Positions 53,172 through 62,391 are shown, counted from the stretch's first letter. The stretch: 64,000 nt of DNA from Marixanthomonas sp963974425 (GCF_963974425.1 NZ_CAXBCK010000007.1:27048-91047); one strand, 5' to 3'. Notes: a model not told the origin generated them from the sequence alone. Numbers and translations are program-made.

Positions 53172-53666
53172 ATGGAAGATAATCTTAACTTTATTAACGA
53201 AAAAGTATACGCTATGTGCGGGTTTACGCTTTCAAGCTATAAAAAAGAAACTGAAGGCAATGAATATGCTGCGTGCCGGTTTCAGTTAAGCAAATGGGAT
53301 ATTATCTACAGAAATGCAAAAATAACTCCTAAAAAAACGGGACAGTTTGTAACGTTTTGGAAACGAAATGAAAACGGAATTACAGAACCTTTCTCTAATA
53401 AAGACCTATTTGATTTTTATGTTGTAACAGTTAGTGCCAATGACACAATGGGTCAGTTTCTTTTTCCGAAAAACATCCTTCTTAACAAAGGAATAATTTC
53501 GACTCCTAAGAAAGAAGGAAAAAGAGGTTTTCGGGTGTATCCTCCTTGGGACACAACTACTAATAAACAAGCCGTAAAAACCCAACAATGGCAACTAGAT
53601 TACTTTTATGAAATTACGCCGACAACTGACCTTAAAAAGGCAAAAGAATTATTTAATATGCATTGA
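53172..53666 (+). CDS. mepB: MepB family protein
   Basis: The 164-residue cytosolic protein resembles MepB, the small protein encoded with the MepA MATE transporter in staphylococci and common alone in Bacteroidota. The matching features are the N-terminal YAACRFQLSKWDIIYRNAK region (about 32-50), the GQFVTFWKRN strand (about 57-66), and the GKRGFRVYPPWD segment (about 117-128). Its function is not known; nearby MATE genes are absent. Its ATG is immediately downstream of a terminator T run, so it may use a leaderless or read-through transcript. Confidence 0.8.
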   Translation: MEDNLNFINEKVYAMCGFTLSSYKKETEGNEYAACRFQLSKWDIIYRNAKITPKKTGQFVTFWKRNENGITEPFSNKDLFDFYVVTVSANDTMGQFLFPKNILLNKGIISTPKKEGKRGFRVYPPWDTTTNKQAVKTQQWQLDYFYEITPTTDLKKAKELFNMH

Positions 53667-53697
53667 ACGTGCAATAAACACCGGTGTTTAAACTAAA

Positions 53698-53733
53698 AAG
53701 ATGGTTATTTCAATTTATAGAAATAACCATCTT
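53698..53733. terminator. bidirectional terminator between mepB and the glycosyltransferase
   Basis: The stem GATGGTTATTTC/GAAATAACCATC with an AATTTATA-type loop (12 bp, nearly perfect) lies between convergent genes. Each end has short A and T runs. Confidence 0.8.
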
Positions 53734-53753
53734 TATTTTATTGTAATCTAAAT

Positions 53754-55178
53754 TTACTTCTGCTGTGGCAACTCTCTCGTAAGCCAACCGCTTCTACTTG
53801 CGGTAGCGATTGCGTACGGTGTAATCCAGAACAAGCTAAAGGTATATAAAATACTGTAGCTGTACGCCCAGAACGACTCTGAAAAGGTATATCGCTTGGC
53901 GTAAAAAATAGCTTGAAAGCTTGATAACACTAAGATACTTGCGAGCGTTGAACTAACAAATAATACTGGATGCACTAGTATAAAGTAAAGCATAAACAGT
54001 AAAAATGGGTAGCACATTATAAGCTTTGTAGCTTGGCTAAAGAAAAGTAATCGAGATCCCGTTTTAGAACCCTCTCTAAAGTCGGTAAACACATACTTAG
54101 CCATTGCAATACTTTCACGTACATTACTTCTACCCCATCTAATAAACATTTTGTACAAGCCTTTGTATTTCTCTGGCACATTGGTATACGCATACGCATT
54201 ACGTTGAAACAACACGTGGTATCCTTGTTTTAAAATCATATTAGTCATGGCTCTGTCTTCACCAATATCTGATGGTTTCCCCATAAACGTTTGATTTATC
54301 CACTCTGGCAAACAAGAAAGTACAGCGTCCCTACGGTAGGCTGCCAAAGCTCCTGGCGTACAAAGCACAGACTTAAGCCTGCTTTCTGCCGAACGTACAA
54401 ATTCAAAACTCAATACAAAACTCACATCGAGCATTCTAGGCAATAATGCTTTAGCGTTATTCAGTACACGGATATTACCTGCTACTGCACCACAATCTTC
54501 ATTAGTAATGAAAGGACTTACTAAATTACGTAGTGTATCTGCATTTACAACAGAATCACTATCCACCGTTACAAATACCTCTCCTGTACCAATGTTAAAA
54601 CCTCTGTACAGTGCATGACGTTTTCCTTTATTTTCTGGTTGTTGATATATAGCTACCTGCTCGCCTAATTGTTTTTTAGCTTCTTGCATCCAATACCACG
54701 TATCGTCTTTACTACCATCATCAATTGCTAGTAATTGTATTTTTTCTTTAGGATAATCACTTTTTGCTAAACTCTTTAGCGTAGCCCATACTTGTTTTCC
54801 TTCATTATAAGCCGGAACAATTACTGTTACAGTTGGTAGTTCATCATCTGTAACAGACTCAACAGGCTTATAACTAAAATATAAATAGAGTTGATAAATG
54901 AAAAAACCTGCTTTATATACAAACAAAGAAGATGCTATAGCAAAAAAGATGAATCCCCAAGTACTACTTAGACGTTCCGTTCTAAATTGCGCAAAGTCAT
55001 TTTGCATCTGATACATCAAAAAAGCACCTCCAGCAAGAAGCAAGAAGGTATTAATTAATACTAAGATATTCCACGTTTTCGTGGCCTTTTCTGATGATAT
55101 AGAACTTTTACTTGTATTTATAGTAACGTTCTCTTTAGTATTCGTTTTAGTTTCTGAAGTAGTTTTTTTAAGATTCAT
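53754..55178 (-). CDS. Family 2 processive glycosyltransferase
   Basis: The 474-residue inner-membrane enzyme has GT-A fold motifs in order: PAYNEG (about 122-127), DDGS (153-156), DSD (206-208, metal-binding), GED near 308, and RWGRS near 347 (the Q/RxxRW-like motif of processive synthases such as hyaluronan or cellulose synthase). Two helices (about 37-56 and 74-100) precede the domain, and about four helices follow the catalytic part. It makes a linear beta-linked polysaccharide; product unknown. The N-terminus is a Thr/Ser/Lys-rich cytosolic stretch. It is monocistronic. Confidence 0.87.
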   Translation of the reverse strand: MNLKKTTSETKTNTKENVTINTSKSSISSEKATKTWNILVLINTFLLLAGGAFLMYQMQNDFAQFRTERLSSTWGFIFFAIASSLFVYKAGFFIYQLYLYFSYKPVESVTDDELPTVTVIVPAYNEGKQVWATLKSLAKSDYPKEKIQLLAIDDGSKDDTWYWMQEAKKQLGEQVAIYQQPENKGKRHALYRGFNIGTGEVFVTVDSDSVVNADTLRNLVSPFITNEDCGAVAGNIRVLNNAKALLPRMLDVSFVLSFEFVRSAESRLKSVLCTPGALAAYRRDAVLSCLPEWINQTFMGKPSDIGEDRAMTNMILKQGYHVLFQRNAYAYTNVPEKYKGLYKMFIRWGRSNVRESIAMAKYVFTDFREGSKTGSRLLFFSQATKLIMCYPFLLFMLYFILVHPVLFVSSTLASILVLSSFQAIFYAKRYTFSESFWAYSYSILYTFSLFWITPYAIATASRSGWLTRELPQQK

Positions 55179-55577
55179 CTATGCGTAATTCTGTTTTATT
55201 ATAGATTAGTAAGTTTCGTTCGCCGTATATATGGCAATACCTATGCCAATGCAGTTTTACTGGTGTTCTAGGAGATTATAAGCAATTATTGACCTTAAAA
55301 GTGTATACTTTTTATACAATAATTGTTTACCAGTATACAACTTACTTAGTTTTATAAAGAGGCGTGTTAGGTACGTATTAAAGATTTATAGGAAATGTTT
55401 AATTATAAGTCATTAGAAGAACAATAGTATTATGACGCTACTCACTATTCAAAAAAACGTAATAATTTAACAATATTTAAACCTAAACTAGTTGCTTTGG
55501 CTATTGTTTTTACGTAATTAGCTAGCAAAGGTTTTCTTTAGCGCAATTAATCATATTTTAAACAAACATTATTTTTT
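55179..55577. other. 399-base intergenic region with a 9-bp inverted repeat
   Basis: No gene is visible. CAATTATTG (55283-55291) and CAATAATTG (55317-55325) form a perfect 9-bp inverted repeat around an AT-rich centre with GTATAC-like half-sites. It could be a regulatory site for the minus-strand glycosyltransferase, whose start is just downstream at 55178. No consensus promoter is clear for the plus-strand gene that begins at 55578. Confidence 0.35.
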
Positions 55578-56423
55578 ATGAAACAACTGTACTTTATACT
55601 TTTTCTATTTTCCTTTTCTTTTCTAAACGCACAGATAGTAACAATTCCTGATGCCAATTTTAAAAACGCGTTACTAAATACCGAATGTGTTGATACAAAT
55701 GGAGATGGTGATGCAGATGCAAATGCCGACTTAAATAGTGATGGAGAAATACAATTTACTGAGGCAGAAGCTGTTTTAAGTTTAGACGTAAGTTTTCAGA
55801 ATATTAGCTCTCTTGAAGGTATTTCATCTTTCACTAATATGATCACTCTATTTTGTACCGATAATGATTTAACCGAATTAGACCTTTCAGCACTTTTAAA
55901 TCTTGAAGTATTGGGTTGCTGGGATAATGATGAGATTGTTACTCTTGACTTTTCAGCTAATGTAAATTTAATTTCGTTAGAGTGTGATAGTAATCAGTCT
56001 TTGGAATATCTAAACATTCAAAACGGAAATAATGAAAACCTTGAATTGATGGTGGCAAATAATAGTAGTAATTTACGGTGCATTCAAGTGGACGATGTAG
56101 TATATGCCAATAGTCAAACCTGTGGTGATAACCCTATTGCTTGGTGTAAAGAACCAAACACTGTTTATAGCGAAGATTGTAGTTTGGGTATTTCCGATTT
56201 AAAAGAGATCACATTTAGCATATACCCTAACCCAGTTACAAATACATTGATATTAAGTACAGAATTAGAATATAATAGCATCAAGATTTATTCATTACAG
56301 GGGCAACTAATTTCTGAAGCAAGCACTAATGAAATAGACGTTTCTAGTCTGTCTTCAGGTTTCTTTTTTGTATCATTAACTGTGGATGGAAGGACTATTA
56401 CTCAAAAGTTTATGAAGGTTTAA
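55578..56423 (+). CDS. Leucine-rich-repeat protein with T9SS type A sorting domain
   Basis: The 281-residue secreted protein has a signal peptide (about 18 residues) and an opening VTIPDANFKNALLN. Then come calcium-loop-like sequences (DTNGDGDADAN and DLNSDGEIQFTE, the latter a perfect EF-hand loop by spacing) and irregular leucine-rich repeats (about 65-150). The C-terminal sorting domain (about 212-281) has the hallmark YPNPVTNTL and an LSSGFFFVSL end. T9SS carries it across the outer membrane and may fix it to the surface. The binding partner is unknown. It is the first of two T9SS cargo genes, followed after 36 bases by the next. Confidence 0.85.
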   Translation: MKQLYFILFLFSFSFLNAQIVTIPDANFKNALLNTECVDTNGDGDADANADLNSDGEIQFTEAEAVLSLDVSFQNISSLEGISSFTNMITLFCTDNDLTELDLSALLNLEVLGCWDNDEIVTLDFSANVNLISLECDSNQSLEYLNIQNGNNENLELMVANNSSNLRCIQVDDVVYANSQTCGDNPIAWCKEPNTVYSEDCSLGISDLKEITFSIYPNPVTNTLILSTELEYNSIKIYSLQGQLISEASTNEIDVSSLSSGFFFVSLTVDGRTITQKFMKV

Positions 56424-56459
56424 ATAAGGTCTCATATACTCAAATAAAAAATTACAATT

Positions 56460-57071
56460 ATGAATAAAACAATACTCACACTTGGAGTTTTCTTAGTTTT
56501 CACCTGTCATTCAATTGGGCAAATTAATCCAGTCATAAATTTAACTTGGGATCAGTATTATGTGACGCCAAATAATTATTTTGAACTTAAATGGGAAGAA
56601 CCAGAGGCACCTCATGATGAATTAATTGGTTATAATATTTACCGTGGGGACGAATTATATAGGTTTCAAACTGAAAATTCACTTTATCATCTAGAGGAAG
56701 GCTCAAATTGTGATATTGATTTTTTATTTTATAATGAAGGAGAAGGGTTTTTAGCTCACGTAACTGCTGTTTATAATCCGGGACAGGTAGAATCTGATTA
56801 CACCGAAACCGTCGAAATTGAAGGTCCTTTACTGAGTAATAAAGATATTAAGCAAGAAAAGCCAATACTATACCCCAATCCAACCACGGGAATACTGAAT
56901 ATAGAAAATGTAACCGTAAATAAAATACTTATTTACGATCTTTTAGGGAAACTGATTAGCAAATTAAGTTCTCAACATCAAATTAATGTATCGAACTTAT
57001 CAAAAGGAGTTTATTTATTTAAGTTAATATCAGAAGAGGAAATTATAGTAAATAAAATAGTTGTCGAATAA
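56460..57071 (+). CDS. Secreted protein with T9SS type A sorting domain
   Basis: The 203-residue protein has a signal peptide (about 20 residues, ending SIGQ) and one fibronectin-type-III-like domain (about 25-120: LKWEEPEAPHDELIGYNIYRG). The C-terminal T9SS sorting domain (about 130-203) begins near YPNPTTGIL and ends LSKGVYLFKLI. It is short, with no enzymatic domain, so it may bind or display something on the surface. The stop at 57071 is 13 bases before the start of the next gene on the same strand. Confidence 0.83.
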   Translation: MNKTILTLGVFLVFTCHSIGQINPVINLTWDQYYVTPNNYFELKWEEPEAPHDELIGYNIYRGDELYRFQTENSLYHLEEGSNCDIDFLFYNEGEGFLAHVTAVYNPGQVESDYTETVEIEGPLLSNKDIKQEKPILYPNPTTGILNIENVTVNKILIYDLLGKLISKLSSQHQINVSNLSKGVYLFKLISEEEIIVNKIVVE

Positions 57072-57084
57072 ATTTGAACACAAC

Positions 57085-57645
57085 ATGGCTAACAAATCGA
57101 AAAAACTAACTACGGAAGAGAAAAAAGAACTGCTTAACACATTAAAAACCCGGTTTAACGAAAATATAAATCGTCATAAAAAAATTGACTGGACAAATGT
57201 TCAAAAAAAGTTAGAAACAAAACCTGAAAAACTATGGAGCTTAAATGAAATGGAGAAAACTGGAGGCGAACCCGACGTAGTTGGCTTTGATAATGATGAA
57301 TATATCTTTTATGACTGTTCTCCAGAAAGTCCCAAAGGCCGTAGAAGTGTTTGTTACGATCGCGAAGGTTTAGAGTCACGAAAGAAATTTAAACCTGAAA
57401 ATACTGCTATAGATATGGCTACCGCCATGAATATTGAACTTTTAACTGAAGAACAATACCAGCGATTACAACAACTAGGAAAATTTGATACTAAAACCTC
57501 AAGTTGGATTAAAACACCTGATAAAATTAGGAAGCTTGGCGGAGCCCTATTTGGCGATTATCGCTTTGCAACTGTTTTTATATACCACAACGGGGCTCAA
57601 TCTTATTATGGTAGTAGAGGGTTTCGAGGTGTATTAAGAATATAA
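57085..57645 (+). CDS. DUF4256 family protein
   Basis: The start is set at ATG 57085 (MANKSKKLTTEEKK), inside the longer frame that begins with a TTG at 57061 and would overlap the previous gene. The 186-residue protein matches the DUF4256 pattern closely: PEKLWSLNEMEKTGGEPDVV, FYDCSPESPKGRRSVCYDREGLESRK, the GKFDTKTSSWIKTP segment, and the final YHNGAQSYYGSRGFRGVLR. The role is unknown; the family is cytosolic and found in many bacteria. The 13-base gap to the T9SS gene suggests chance co-orientation rather than functional linkage. Confidence 0.88.
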   Translation: MANKSKKLTTEEKKELLNTLKTRFNENINRHKKIDWTNVQKKLETKPEKLWSLNEMEKTGGEPDVVGFDNDEYIFYDCSPESPKGRRSVCYDREGLESRKKFKPENTAIDMATAMNIELLTEEQYQRLQQLGKFDTKTSSWIKTPDKIRKLGGALFGDYRFATVFIYHNGAQSYYGSRGFRGVLRI

Positions 57646-57829
57646 TTTACTTATTAAATAAATTTAGAAAAAATCACTCTTTTATTAGTCGTGTGCCTAA
57701 ATAAAATAATTACACTATTTTCGCTACATCACGAATTTTTAAAATCAAAGGCTTCAAAAAGGTTATTATTTAAAAATTATAATAACTCTTTTTGTAAACC
57801 TATAAATATCCTAAAAGCAATACCTGTAC

Positions 57830-59014
57830 ATGAAAAAAACAATACTCACTCTATTAGTATCCTTTTTAAGCCTCCACACATTTGCACAAATTAAATTTGA
57901 AAAAGGCTATTTTATAAACAATCAAGGCATAAAAACCAATTGCCTAATAAAAAATATGGACTGGAGAGATAGTCCCACCGAAATTGAATATAAACTTTCT
58001 GAAAACGAAAAAGTAAAGAAAGCTTCCATTACTACAATTAAAGAGTTTAAAGTTTCAGAATCACAAAAATACGAACGTCACATAGTTGAAATAGATAGGT
58101 CCAGTGATGTGTTAAGTAGGATAAACTACAAAAAAGAACCCACTTTTAAAGAAGAACAGCTTTTATTACGAGTATTGGTTGAAGGAAATGCAACTTTATA
58201 CCTATACAAAGACAATAATTTAAGTCGTTATTTTTATAAAACTGAAACAAACGAGATAGAACAGTTGGTTTTCAAGAAATATAAAATTGACACCTATAAA
58301 GTAGCCGAGAATAATAGGTACAAACAACAATTATGGAATAATTTGAAATGCGAAGGCTATTCAATGAGTAGCATTGACAAAATAGGATATACCGCTAGTG
58401 ATTTAACTAGGTTTTTTGTGAATTATAATGAGTGTGTCAATGCCCAATATTATAATTACACTAAAAATCAAAATAAATTGATTTTTAATTTCAGTATTAG
58501 ACCAGGGGTAAGGTTTTCAACCTTGGTTATTAACAATTCCATACGCACTTCCTCCTATACAGATTTCGGAAATAATACTTCTTTTTCTATAGGTATTGAA
58601 GGTGAATTTAAGTTACCATTCAATAAAAATAAATGGGCTTTAATCGTTGAACCAACTTATCAATATCTAAAAACAGAAAAAGAAAACCAACAAACTATTA
58701 ATGTTGATTATAAATCTATAGAAGTGCCAGCGGGATTAAGACATTACTTTTTCCTCAATGACAAATCTAAAATATTCATTAATGCATCCTACGTTTTCGA
58801 TTTTACCTTAAACTCAGGAATTGAATTTGAAGAATCAACAGACTTAGACATAAAGTCTAATACCAATTTTGCTTTTGGTATAGGTTATAATTTTAACGAC
58901 CGGTATAGTGCAGAAGTACGCGTAGCCACTAGCAGAGGCATATTGAATAATTATCTTTTTTGGGGTTCAGACTATAACAGCGTGTCCTTTATTCTTGGGT
59001 ACACCATTTTCTAA
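57830..59014 (+). CDS. Outer-membrane beta-barrel protein, PorT/OMP-like
   Basis: The 394-residue protein has a signal peptide (MKKTILTLLVSFLSLHTFAQ) and an N-terminal soluble part (about 20-190, charged, with a KGYFINNQGIKTNCLIKN strand). The C-terminal barrel of about 190 residues (NFSIRPGVRFSTLV onwards) ends FILGYTIF, a typical terminal strand. It resembles the group of flavobacterial barrel proteins with a PorT-type fold; specific function unknown. A terminator 30 bases downstream ends it. Confidence 0.75.
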   Translation: MKKTILTLLVSFLSLHTFAQIKFEKGYFINNQGIKTNCLIKNMDWRDSPTEIEYKLSENEKVKKASITTIKEFKVSESQKYERHIVEIDRSSDVLSRINYKKEPTFKEEQLLLRVLVEGNATLYLYKDNNLSRYFYKTETNEIEQLVFKKYKIDTYKVAENNRYKQQLWNNLKCEGYSMSSIDKIGYTASDLTRFFVNYNECVNAQYYNYTKNQNKLIFNFSIRPGVRFSTLVINNSIRTSSYTDFGNNTSFSIGIEGEFKLPFNKNKWALIVEPTYQYLKTEKENQQTINVDYKSIEVPAGLRHYFFLNDKSKIFINASYVFDFTLNSGIEFEESTDLDIKSNTNFAFGIGYNFNDRYSAEVRVATSRGILNNYLFWGSDYNSVSFILGYTIF

Positions 59015-59043
59015 TTTCTAAATAAGGTTATATCCACAACACA

Positions 59044-59079
59044 AAAAAGCCCCAGATAATCAAATATCTGGGGCTTTTA
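59044..59079. terminator. bidirectional terminator
   Basis: The stem AAGCCCCAGATA/TATCTGGGGCTT with an ATCAAA loop (12 bp, perfect) lies between the convergent barrel and DUF2911 genes. It has an A run on the left and short T-rich sequence on the right. Confidence 0.88.
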
Positions 59080-59099
59080 CTTTTTATTGAGGTCTCATA

Positions 59100-59945
59100 T
59101 TACATAGCTCCCCACTCTTTCAATGATTTTTCATTTAATGCTATATAGTCATCGTTACCGGCTTTTTTAGCCAATTCTATAGACTTTTTAGCAGCTTTAA
59201 TAGCTCCTTTCTTGTCGCCAGCTTTTGCATAGATTAATGATTGTTGTCTATACTGCCAGAAAGCAGGGTTCTCAGCCATATCAATTGCCTTATCTATCCA
59301 AGTCTTTGCCTGGTTAATATCTTTACCTGTTTCTAAGTAATAAACAGCAGAAGAATAGTAATCATTAGCTCCTGGTCCATTCATAACCTTGTCAATAGAT
59401 GCCGAAACTTCTTTATCGGTCATCACTTTTATAGGAACACCTACGTAAGTGTTCTCCCAAAGTATCCCAAGATTAGCTGAATCATGAGCTACATCGTCAA
59501 ACGTCATAGTAAACGATTCAATTTTCATTGGCATAGGATATACTTCTGCAGTTGTTTTAGCAGCTACTTTACTCTCATCCCATTTTTCTGGAGTTCCCCA
59601 GTTGTTTGCATCGCTATAAAAATACACTTCCCAATTCTCTTCATTAGGTTTAGTATATATAGCATATGAACCTGGTTTCACTTCAGTTTTCCCGATCATA
59701 ACCGGTTTATCAAATGTAATTGTAGTGTTTTTATTAGCTCCTGTTCGCCAAATTTTTCCGTAAGGCACTAGACCGCCAAATATGGTTCTGTTTCGCACAG
59801 CTGGTCGGGAGTATTCTAAGGTAATATCCGTCAATCCCACAGTCTGTTCAATTTTTTGTGACGGACTGGGTTGCGGTGTTTCAATTTGTGCATAAATTCC
59901 TGCTGAAAAGAGCACAGTACAAGCTAATAGTAATAGATTTTTCAT
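59100..59945 (-). CDS. Exported DUF2911 protein
   Basis: The start is taken at ATG 59945 (signal peptide MKNLLLLACTVLFSAGIYAQ); the frame opens at 59987 but the extra residues are hydrophilic and unlike a secretion signal. The 281-residue protein matches DUF2911 (about 25-190: EYSRPAVRNRTIFGGLVPYG and the KIWRTGANKNTTITFDK segment). It ends with a helical tail (about 200-280) resembling TPR repeats. DUF2911 proteins are Bacteroidota exported proteins of unknown function. It stands alone. Confidence 0.88.
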   Translation of the reverse strand: MKNLLLLACTVLFSAGIYAQIETPQPSPSQKIEQTVGLTDITLEYSRPAVRNRTIFGGLVPYGKIWRTGANKNTTITFDKPVMIGKTEVKPGSYAIYTKPNEENWEVYFYSDANNWGTPEKWDESKVAAKTTAEVYPMPMKIESFTMTFDDVAHDSANLGILWENTYVGVPIKVMTDKEVSASIDKVMNGPGANDYYSSAVYYLETGKDINQAKTWIDKAIDMAENPAFWQYRQQSLIYAKAGDKKGAIKAAKKSIELAKKAGNDDYIALNEKSLKEWGAM

Positions 59946-60159
59946 AAAATGATTTTTGTTGATTTGTTTCAATCTACTAAAATACACTTTAACTCTTTTT
60001 TAATAGTTAACAAAACCTTAAATATAATCTAAATCCTAATACTGAATCAATGCAAACTTAGACGTATTCTAATACCTAATCCGTTTATCAATAAATTGTT
60101 AAGTTTTGTTTAAAGTATTTTTTAATTCGTAAAACAGTCGTATTTTTAAAAGAAAAATT

Positions 60160-60273
60160 ATGATTACTATTTTAAAGAATTTATTCAAATTCAGAAAAGA
60201 AAAAACGGCTGTAAAAGTTGAGATATATAGACTTATGCGAATGAACAGAAAGTTATCTTACAAACGTAGATAA
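60160..60273 (+). CDS. 37-residue basic peptide heading the photolyase operon
   Basis: The ATG at 60160 opens MITILKNLFKFRKEKTAVKV, continuing EIYRLMRMNRKLSYKRR to TAA at 60271-60273. The peptide is strongly basic and predicted helical. The C-terminal NRKLSYK segment recalls the Lacal_2735 family of small flavobacterial proteins, in which longer members (about 55 aa) have NRKLSD followed by an acidic end; this match is from memory. It lies 18 bases upstream of the SRPBCC gene. It is probably a real small gene and could be a truncated member; function unknown. Confidence 0.55.
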   Translation: MITILKNLFKFRKEKTAVKVEIYRLMRMNRKLSYKRR

Positions 60274-60291
60274 TTTCTGTAAAAGGCATAC

Positions 60292-60756
60292 ATGAAACTA
60301 TATAAATTACACACCAAACAAAATGTCCCGATATCAAAAGAAGAAGCTTGGGAGTTTCTTTCAGCACCTCAAAACCTGAAGATAATAACTCCAGATTACA
60401 TGGGTTTTAATATTCTTTCAGGTGTAGAAAAACCCATGTACCCCGGTCAAATAATTGAGTATATCGTCACACCTATTTTAGGTATTAAAACAAAATGGGT
60501 TACCGAAATTACACACGTGAAAGACCTTGAGTATTTTGTGGACGAACAACGTTTTGGCCCCTACTCGCTTTGGCATCACAAACATTTTATTAAAGAAATT
60601 GATGGTGGTGTGGAAATGGAAGATATCGTTCACTACAAACTTCCTATGGGTTTTCTTGGCCAACTGGCACATCCTATTTTGGTAAAACCCAAATTAGACG
60701 AAATTTTTGAATACCGAAGAAACAAGCTTATAGAGCTTTTCGGTGAAATACAATAA
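60292..60756 (+). CDS. SRPBCC (START-like) ligand-binding protein
   Basis: The 154-residue cytosolic protein has the helix-grip fold of the polyketide cyclase/SRPBCC group: MKLYKLHTKQNVPISKEEAW (strand-helix start), the FGPYSLWHHKHFIKEIDGGV segment (about 84-103) and DIVHYKLPMGFLG (about 107-119), ending in the long C-terminal helix. It probably binds a hydrophobic ligand. Genes of this type lie directly upstream of photolyase genes in many Flavobacteria; here the gap is 12 bases, so the two form an operon linked to light response. Confidence 0.88.
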   Translation: MKLYKLHTKQNVPISKEEAWEFLSAPQNLKIITPDYMGFNILSGVEKPMYPGQIIEYIVTPILGIKTKWVTEITHVKDLEYFVDEQRFGPYSLWHHKHFIKEIDGGVEMEDIVHYKLPMGFLGQLAHPILVKPKLDEIFEYRRNKLIELFGEIQ

Positions 60757-60768
60757 TACTATTTTACA

Positions 60769-62073
60769 ATGCAAGATAAATTAAATATCTTTTGGTTTAG
60801 GAGAGATTTGCGTCTTGATGATAATATAGGCTTTTACAAAGCGCTGCACGGTAAATATCCTGTACTACCTGTCTTTATTTTTGACTCTGAAATTTTAGAC
60901 GAATTACCAAAGGATGATGCTCGCGTCACTTTTATATTTGATGAACTTCAAAAAATGCGTGATACGCTTCAGGAACACGATAGTAGTATTGCCATTTATC
61001 ATGGTAACCCAAAAGCGGTTTTTAAACAGATTTGTTCAGACTTTCATGTACAAAACGTTATTACCAACCACGATTATGAGCCTTATGCCATTAAACGTGA
61101 TAAGGAGGTAAAAGAGTTTCTTTCAGAAAAAAATATTGGATTCTATACATATAAAGATCAAGTGATCTTTGAAAAAGATGAAATTGTAAAAAGCGACGGT
61201 GACCCCTATGTGGTGTATACGCCCTATATGAAAGTTTGGAAAAGTACTTTCGATGCTGATACGCATCTTAAAATATATTACACTAATGAGCATTTAAAAA
61301 ACCTTGTAAAACATTCCCGAATGCCCAATCTAAACTTGAGCGATATAGGTTTTGAAAAATCTTCTGTAGAAATACCAGATTACGATGTGACACCCACTAC
61401 CATTCAGCAATATAAAAACAAACGAAATTTTCCATCTCAGGATGCTACATCACATTTAGGCCCACATCTTCGGTTTGGTACAGTGAGCATTCGGAAAATG
61501 ATAAAAAAAGCCATTGCCGAAAAAAATGAAACTTTTTGGCAAGAATTAATCTGGAGGGAATTCTTTATGCAAATACTTTGGCATTTTCCTGAAACAGTTG
61601 ATACCGCTTTTAGAAAAAAATACGACCGTGTAGAATGGCGTAACAATAAAGAAGAGTTTGAACTTTGGCAACAAGGTAAAACCGGATACCCAATGGTAGA
61701 CGCTGGAATGCGCCAATTAAACCAAACTGGTTATATGCACAATCGAGTACGGATGGTAGTTGCAAGCTTTTTATGTAAACACCTATTAATTGATTGGCGT
61801 TGGGGAGAAGCCTATTTCGCTGAAAAATTGTTAGATTACGAACTCTCCAGTAACGTAGGCAATTGGCAATGGGCAGCAGGAAGTGGTGTTGATGCAGCAC
61901 CGTATTTTAGAATATTTAATCCTACTACTCAAATTGAAAAATTTGATAAAGACAAAAAATATATAGAAAAGTGGATTGAAGAATACAATACCGATTCCTA
62001 CCCTGATAAAATGGTAGATCATAAAGAAGCTCGTGAACGCGCTTTAGCTACTTATAAAAGAGCTGTTTCTTAA
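60769..62073 (+). CDS. phrB: Deoxyribodipyrimidine photolyase, class I type
   Basis: The 434-residue flavoprotein repairs cyclobutane pyrimidine dimers using blue light, FADH- and an antenna pigment. The N-terminal alpha/beta domain opens LNIFWFRRDLRLDDNIGFYK (about 4-23). The C-terminal FAD domain has WQELIWREFFMQIL (about 263-276), the GYPMVDAGMRQL segment near 305-316, and the ELSSNVGNWQWAAGSG FAD/DNA loop near 361-376. The length and motifs fit a CPD photolyase rather than a (6-4) enzyme or Cry-DASH, but substrate specificity is not proven. It follows the SRPBCC gene. Confidence 0.93.
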   Translation: MQDKLNIFWFRRDLRLDDNIGFYKALHGKYPVLPVFIFDSEILDELPKDDARVTFIFDELQKMRDTLQEHDSSIAIYHGNPKAVFKQICSDFHVQNVITNHDYEPYAIKRDKEVKEFLSEKNIGFYTYKDQVIFEKDEIVKSDGDPYVVYTPYMKVWKSTFDADTHLKIYYTNEHLKNLVKHSRMPNLNLSDIGFEKSSVEIPDYDVTPTTIQQYKNKRNFPSQDATSHLGPHLRFGTVSIRKMIKKAIAEKNETFWQELIWREFFMQILWHFPETVDTAFRKKYDRVEWRNNKEEFELWQQGKTGYPMVDAGMRQLNQTGYMHNRVRMVVASFLCKHLLIDWRWGEAYFAEKLLDYELSSNVGNWQWAAGSGVDAAPYFRIFNPTTQIEKFDKDKKYIEKWIEEYNTDSYPDKMVDHKEARERALATYKRAVS

Positions 62074-62179
62074 ATTTCAGCATAAGAATATACTTAATTA
62101 ATTATACTTTATCGAGTTTTCATTTATTTATTGATTTTCTGATAGTTACTAGTTTGCATTATCCCCAAATCAATACTTA

Positions 62180-62391
62180 TGGAAACAGTAGTCAATGAAT
62201 TCATAAATGTAAAATGACAGTGGCTTTAACCCTAATAAATCTATTCATGCTGAAAATGTGCTCAACAACTTTCTGAATTTTTCCAGACTTCGGTAATTCC
62301 TTAGATTAATTTAGATGTTGCTGAAACCGAACATATTATCAAACAAATACATAAATATCACGCAAGTGCACTCCGTTTTTATTACAATTAA
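62180..62391 (+). pseudogene. possible decayed small gene in the gap after phrB
   Basis: In the 427-base gap 62074-62500 there is no intact gene, but coding-like pieces occur in sequence and in shifted frames: METVVNEFINVK from 62180, NKSIHAENVLNNFLNF near 62237, and AETEHIIKQIHKYHASALRF near 62320, ending at a TAA at 62389-62391. The composition is unlike the flanking AT-rich spacer. This could be a degenerate small gene with frameshifts and stops, or coincidence; I see no family. Confidence 0.25.
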
